In this document: positions 13,323-16,469 of the stretch, one piece after another
Numbering within the stretch: the stretch's first letter is position 1
Layout: every line of letters starts with the position of its first letter
Source of the DNA: Spirochaetota bacterium
GTDB taxonomy: Bacteria > Spirochaetota > Spirochaetia > B11-G9
Length of the DNA stretch: 16,469 nt
Assembly: GCA_003641695.1 (NCBI GenBank)
Contig: QNBL01000024.1
Span: 1-16,469, forward strand
Reading direction: 5' to 3'
Position numbers and translations under genes: made by a program
Notes under the pieces: generated by a model
Databases searched by the model: none
What the model was told of the DNA's origin: nothing
Seen by the model: only the letters and a program-made list of their open reading frames with translations

Positions 13323-13595
13323 ATGATTACATATTCGGAAAAAACAAAGGTTTTCGCTCTTCATTCAGAAAATATAAGTTATATGATGCAGTCATTCCGC
13401 GGAAAGTATCTCCTTCACCTCCACTGGGGACACTCTATAGAGCTTGCTGAACGATGCGGGTATGTTCCTTTGGATGAACGGGTCAATATGATACATGCTG
13501 ATCCCCGGGATAAACAGTACTTTATAGAAGACCTTCCTTTTGAATACGGGTTTTGGGGTAATGGGGGTAAATCAACGGGAAAGGATATTACATAA
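13323..13595 (+). pseudogene. N-terminal remnant of a GH36 alpha-galactosidase
   Basis: The 90-codon frame reads like the N-terminal beta domain of GH36 alpha-galactosidases, which are about 700 aa long and release galactose from raffinose-type sugars. The clues are ITYSEKTKVFALHSENISYM, LLHLHWGHSI (residues 30-39) and FIEDLPFEYGFWGNGG (67-82), which matches the family's LPxEYPxxGxGD region. After that the frame runs into a stop, and the catalytic barrel, with its two aspartates, is absent. ATG 13323 has AGGGG with 7-nt spacing and a strong promoter. So the control region and the first eighth of the gene survive, while the rest was deleted. A short free-standing gene is less likely. Confidence 0.6.
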
Positions 13596-13851
13596 GGATA
13601 CTGACCGGCTCTCCTGAAGAAATCAGGGTATGTATGGAGTGTCGATACTGGATTCTTACTCGCAAATTCTTTTTTGTCGTACAATGTACCGCACTGCGGG
13701 ACTTATTGCAGGAGCAGGATACCCGGGCCTGGCCTGACCGGGGACTTGTCATCCTGCCTGCCGGGAGAAGCCTTCCGTTATGGTTTCCAGCTGCTGGCAG
13801 TATGGTGCAATCACTATGGTATTTTCTGTTTCCCTGTGCTAAACTTAAACC
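13596..13851 (+). other. Gap between the GH36 remnant and the DUF4139 gene, nothing recognised
   Basis: This gap shows no recognisable gene. One plus frame is open from 13571 to a TGA at 13853-13855 that overlaps the next ATG (ATGA), but its product is Cys/Trp-rich and unlike any family I know. It may be the scrambled end of the deleted alpha-galactosidase locus. A TAAACT (13840-13845) sits 6 nt before ATG 13852 without a convincing -35. Confidence 0.4.
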
Positions 13852-15831
13852 ATGAACAAGTATACCGCTATTATTATCTTTTTGTTTATCTTTGCAATTC
13901 CCGTTTTCAGCAGTGGAGAGGGAACTGTTGAAACTACTGATGCCGGGAATGTCCAAATTCCTATTACCAGGGTAACTCTCTATACAGCAGGTCTTGCACA
14001 GATGGTAAGGGAAACAACCGTAACCGGGGACGGGGTTATTGCTTTCCAGGCAGAACCCCGGGATATCAATGATATTCTCAAAAGTTTAATTGTCGAAGAT
14101 CTTGATGGCGGTACTGTAGGAGCTGTTAACTTTGACAGCAGCGATCCCCTTTCCGTTCTTCTAAGCGATTTCCGGGTGAATCCATCAGGTTCTCCTGCTT
14201 TATCCGATTTTTTAAAGAGTGTACAGGGAGAAGCTGTTACAGTAAGCACCGAAAAGGGTGTATTCAACGGCAGGATTCTCAGTGTTGAAAGCTCTCTTAC
14301 GGGTGAAAAGAACATTACCATTCTTAATCTCGTCAGCAGCAGCGGGATTCAGGAAGTTGCTATTATCGGGTTGAAGGAACTCCGGTTTGAAGATCCCCGG
14401 CTCCAGAAAGAGCTGGTTTCCGCTCTTGAATTGATTGCCGGGTCCCGGGTTAAAACGGTTAGAACGTTGAAGATTTCCTGCAAAGGATCCGGGAAGAGGA
14501 GGATCCGGCTGAGCTACGTAAAAGCGGTTCCCCTCTGGAAGACGAGTTACCGTCTTGTTATCGATGAGAGCGGGACTGCGCGTCTCGAGGGGTGGGCGAT
14601 CGTTCAGAATACCGGCACGCAAGGCTGGGATAATATTCAGTTGGGATTTGTTGCCGGGCAGCCGAATGCCTTTACAATGGATCTCTCAACTCCCCGGTAT
14701 ATAACCAGAAAGAATGTCGATATCGTTTCTTCTGTACCTGTTGGCCCGACTTCATACGCAAAGGCTGCCGCTCCGGAATTATCGGGAGCAAAAAGGATGG
14801 CTTATCCTGAAGCATCTTCCATGGCTGCAGATATCTATGAAATGGAATCCGGCAGAGCGTATACTCCTGCTCCTGCTGCTCCTCAGGCAGCAGGTATAAG
14901 GGAGGGGAATTTCTATCGGTACGATGTAAAGAATCCAGTGAGTGTTGATGCACGATCCTCCGGAATGATCCCCATTATAGTGCAGGAAGATGCAGGAAAA
15001 TCCATCGGCGTATATGACCCCTCCTACAACAAAGTGTTCAAAGGGATCCGCCTTGTCAACAGTACTGATGCACACTGGGCAGCCGGGCCGGTAACAGTAT
15101 TGGAAGGACGATACTATGGAGGTGATGCCCTGCTGCCTGATATGATCCCGGGCAGTAACAGGATTCTTACCTATGCAGTTCATGGTACTCTCGAGGTGGA
15201 GAAAGATGTTACTTCCGGCCAACAAAGAATTACCAGTCTTAAAATCTCGGATGGTGTTCTGTACAGAACCGATAAAATCTACCGCGAAACAAGTTACCGG
15301 ATTAACGGCGAAGAAGATGAACTGGTGCTGATACACCAGAAGGAAGCGGGCTGGAAGCTGGTTAACTATCCTGTGAAACCAAAGGAATCTCCGGGACAGT
15401 ACCGGTTTGTCCTTAACTCCTGGAAGAATCCTGTACTGATAGGGGAAGAATATACAGTTTCGAGGCAGTTCAGCCTGAACGGTTTACGGTATTCAGATTT
15501 GGCTGTTTATCTGGAATGGAATGAAATTTCTCCGGAAATGAAGACAGTGCTGAAAGAGGCAGCTGATTTAAAACGGGAAGTGGAGACCATCAGCTCAGAG
15601 ATTAGTTCCTTAAGAAACAGACAAAATACAATAAGCAGAGATCAAAGCAGAATCAGGGAAAACATGAAGGTTCTGGATAAGGATTCTGATCTATTCAAAC
15701 GGTACTCAAAACATCTTGCTTCACAGGAGAATGAACTGGAGCAGATTGCTGCTCAAGTTGAACATAAACAAAAAGAATTGAGATCTGCAAGCGACAAGCT
15801 TGCGGACTACATTAGATCAATTGATCTTTAA
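13852..15831 (+). CDS. Exported DUF4139-domain protein
   Basis: A 659-aa protein with a classic signal peptide: basic MNKY, hydrophobic core AIIIFLFIFAIPVF and a cleavage site near residues 20-22. There is no lipobox Cys, so it is periplasmic or exported. After it, ITRVTLYTAGLAQMVRE (38-54) is the usual start of the DUF4140/DUF4139 architecture. The region around 215-235 holds YVKAVPLWKTSYRLVID, and later NSTDAHWAAGPVTVLEGRYY and VYLEWNEISP match the DUF4139 beta domain. A Pro/Ala-rich linker lies near 342-352. Residues about 565-655 are a coiled coil. The function of DUF4139 proteins is not established; surface or envelope work is assumed. The ATG has no Shine-Dalgarno sequence. A terminator follows. 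Confidence 0.9.
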   Translation: MNKYTAIIIFLFIFAIPVFSSGEGTVETTDAGNVQIPITRVTLYTAGLAQMVRETTVTGDGVIAFQAEPRDINDILKSLIVEDLDGGTVGAVNFDSSDPLSVLLSDFRVNPSGSPALSDFLKSVQGEAVTVSTEKGVFNGRILSVESSLTGEKNITILNLVSSSGIQEVAIIGLKELRFEDPRLQKELVSALELIAGSRVKTVRTLKISCKGSGKRRIRLSYVKAVPLWKTSYRLVIDESGTARLEGWAIVQNTGTQGWDNIQLGFVAGQPNAFTMDLSTPRYITRKNVDIVSSVPVGPTSYAKAAAPELSGAKRMAYPEASSMAADIYEMESGRAYTPAPAAPQAAGIREGNFYRYDVKNPVSVDARSSGMIPIIVQEDAGKSIGVYDPSYNKVFKGIRLVNSTDAHWAAGPVTVLEGRYYGGDALLPDMIPGSNRILTYAVHGTLEVEKDVTSGQQRITSLKISDGVLYRTDKIYRETSYRINGEEDELVLIHQKEAGWKLVNYPVKPKESPGQYRFVLNSWKNPVLIGEEYTVSRQFSLNGLRYSDLAVYLEWNEISPEMKTVLKEAADLKREVETISSEISSLRNRQNTISRDQSRIRENMKVLDKDSDLFKRYSKHLASQENELEQIAAQVEHKQKELRSASDKLADYIRSIDL

Positions 15832-15842
15832 GATTAGATATA

Positions 15843-15869
15843 AAAAGGCAGCCTCCATGGCTGCCTTTT
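15843..15869. terminator. Bidirectional intrinsic terminator between DUF4139 and fhs genes
   Basis: AAAAGGCAGCC (15843-15853) pairs with GGCTGCCTTTT (15859-15869) around a 5-base loop, with a T-run on either strand. It ends the DUF4139 transcript and, read on the minus strand, the fhs transcript. A second hairpin, TTTGCCC/GGGCAAA (15872-15878 with 15887-15893), stands between it and fhs. Confidence 0.88.
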
Positions 15870-15921
15870 CGTTTGCCCAGCGAAGCGGGCAAAACCGACT
15901 CTGTTTAAATCCAATGCTACA

Positions 15922-16469
15922 TTAAAATAAACCGGTTACTTTTCCGGTCTCAACATCCACATCAATACGTCTGAACGCAGGATCGGAAGCTGTTCCCGGC
16001 ATAAGTTTAATCCCGCCAGCTACAGGAACAATAAACTCGGCACCCTGATAGATAAGAACATCCTCTATTGGGAGTACCCATCCTTTCGGGCGGCCCTTGA
16101 GGGAAGGTTCGTGGGAAAGACTCAGGTGGGTTTTAACCATACAGGTTCCCATTGGAGCAAGCTCGGGATCTTCCTGAACTTTTTTAAGTTTTTCTTCCGC
16201 AGCTGCAGAGTAGGATACTCCGTCAGCTCCGTAAACCTCTTTTGCTATCAGTTCGATTCTTTCCTTGTGGGGTGTGTCGGCTGTATAAAGGAACTTGAAG
16301 TCAGGTTTCTCTTCACACGCTGCAATCACCTCTTCTGCAAGTTCTTTCGCACCTTCGCCGCCGTACTGCCAGTGCCGTGAAACTGCAACTCTTGCACCTG
16401 CTTTTTTAACAAGGTCTTTTACAAGTTGAATTTCCTTGTCTGTATCGGTGTAGAAGTTGTTTATACATA
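15922..16469 (-). CDS. fhs: Formate-tetrahydrofolate ligase, C-terminal part (cut by window edge)
   Basis: The enzyme joins formate to tetrahydrofolate with ATP, giving 10-formyl-THF in one-carbon metabolism. The visible 182 codons match the C-terminal third of the roughly 550-aa family: INNFYTDTDKEIQLVKDL, HWQYGGEGAKELAEEV, IAKEVYGADGVSYS, MGTCMVKTHLSLSHEPSLKG with RPKGW, and the ending PGTASDPAFRRIDVDVETG and GLF. The conserved CxAKTxxSLS and GRPxG motifs appear in slightly altered form (CMVKTHLSLS, GRPKG). A GTG-started 135-codon frame exists inside, but the open frame and the homology continue upstream to the window edge. The stop TAA is at 15924-15922. Confidence 0.96.
   Translation of the reverse strand, partial: CINNFYTDTDKEIQLVKDLVKKAGARVAVSRHWQYGGEGAKELAEEVIAACEEKPDFKFLYTADTPHKERIELIAKEVYGADGVSYSAAAEEKLKKVQEDPELAPMGTCMVKTHLSLSHEPSLKGRPKGWVLPIEDVLIYQGAEFIVPVAGGIKLMPGTASDPAFRRIDVDVETGKVTGLF

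Noticed and set aside
13571..13855. Open plus frame whose TGA overlaps the DUF4139 ATG
   Set aside because: The ATGA junction resembles translational coupling, but the product is Cys/Trp-rich, lacks a start with a ribosome binding site and matches nothing.
15872..15893. Second hairpin as a separate terminator
   Set aside because: TTTGCCC/GGGCAAA has no T-run on the minus strand after it other than that of the neighbouring terminator; treated as part of the same terminator region.
15922..16329. Separate 135-codon gene started by an internal GTG
   Set aside because: Homology to formate-tetrahydrofolate ligase and the open frame continue upstream to the window edge, so this is only the gene's 3' part.

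Overview
The window looks like a stretch of chromosome from a free-living or host-associated spirochaete (Spirochaetaceae/Treponema-like). This is an inference. It rests on the protein style of several uncharacterised genes, the moderate AT richness, and the mix of genes: an AAA_32-type Lon, NIF3, LspA, sirtuin, hemolysin III family, DUF4139 and formate-tetrahydrofolate ligase. No ribosomal RNA or other decisive marker is present. Most genes are housekeeping-like, short transcription units on both strands. No phage, insertion sequence or CRISPR array is visible.

Left part (1-6050): the 5' end of an unrecognised gene leaves the window on the minus strand. Upstream of it lies a large Lon-family ATP-dependent protease, also minus. 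Lon is divergent from a plus-strand operon (NIF3-like metal protein, signal peptidase II, small two-helix membrane protein). That operon runs convergently, one base apart, into a 541-codon cytoplasmic coiled-coil protein of unknown function.

Middle (6100-9565): a sirtuin, then a small coiled-coil membrane-anchored protein built on 21-bp repeats, with its ribosome binding site inside a hairpin. Next come a GC-rich structured element, a bidirectional terminator and a tRNA-Ala(GGC) gene. The element is bounded by a second copy of the tRNA 3' end. A YegS/DgkB-like lipid kinase and a SAM methyltransferase follow.

Right part (9566-16469): decayed membrane-protein genes on the minus strand; a hemolysin III/PAQR-type membrane protein with a YbgC-like thioesterase; a 594-codon conserved protein of unknown function started by TTG; an N-terminal remnant of a GH36 alpha-galactosidase that keeps a strong promoter and a perfect 10-bp dyad; an exported DUF4139 protein; a bidirectional terminator; and the 3' part of fhs on the minus strand.

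The most interesting window-wide signal is in the start sites. At seven genes without a Shine-Dalgarno sequence (lon, NIF3, sirtuin, lipid kinase, methyltransferase, hemolysin III, DUF4139), a -10-like hexamer sits only 6-9 nt before an ATG, which predicts leaderless mRNAs. Genes inside operons, and all TTG/GTG-started genes, instead have clear Shine-Dalgarno sequences. lon and NIF3 are predicted to fire from one bidirectional promoter with overlapping -35 boxes.
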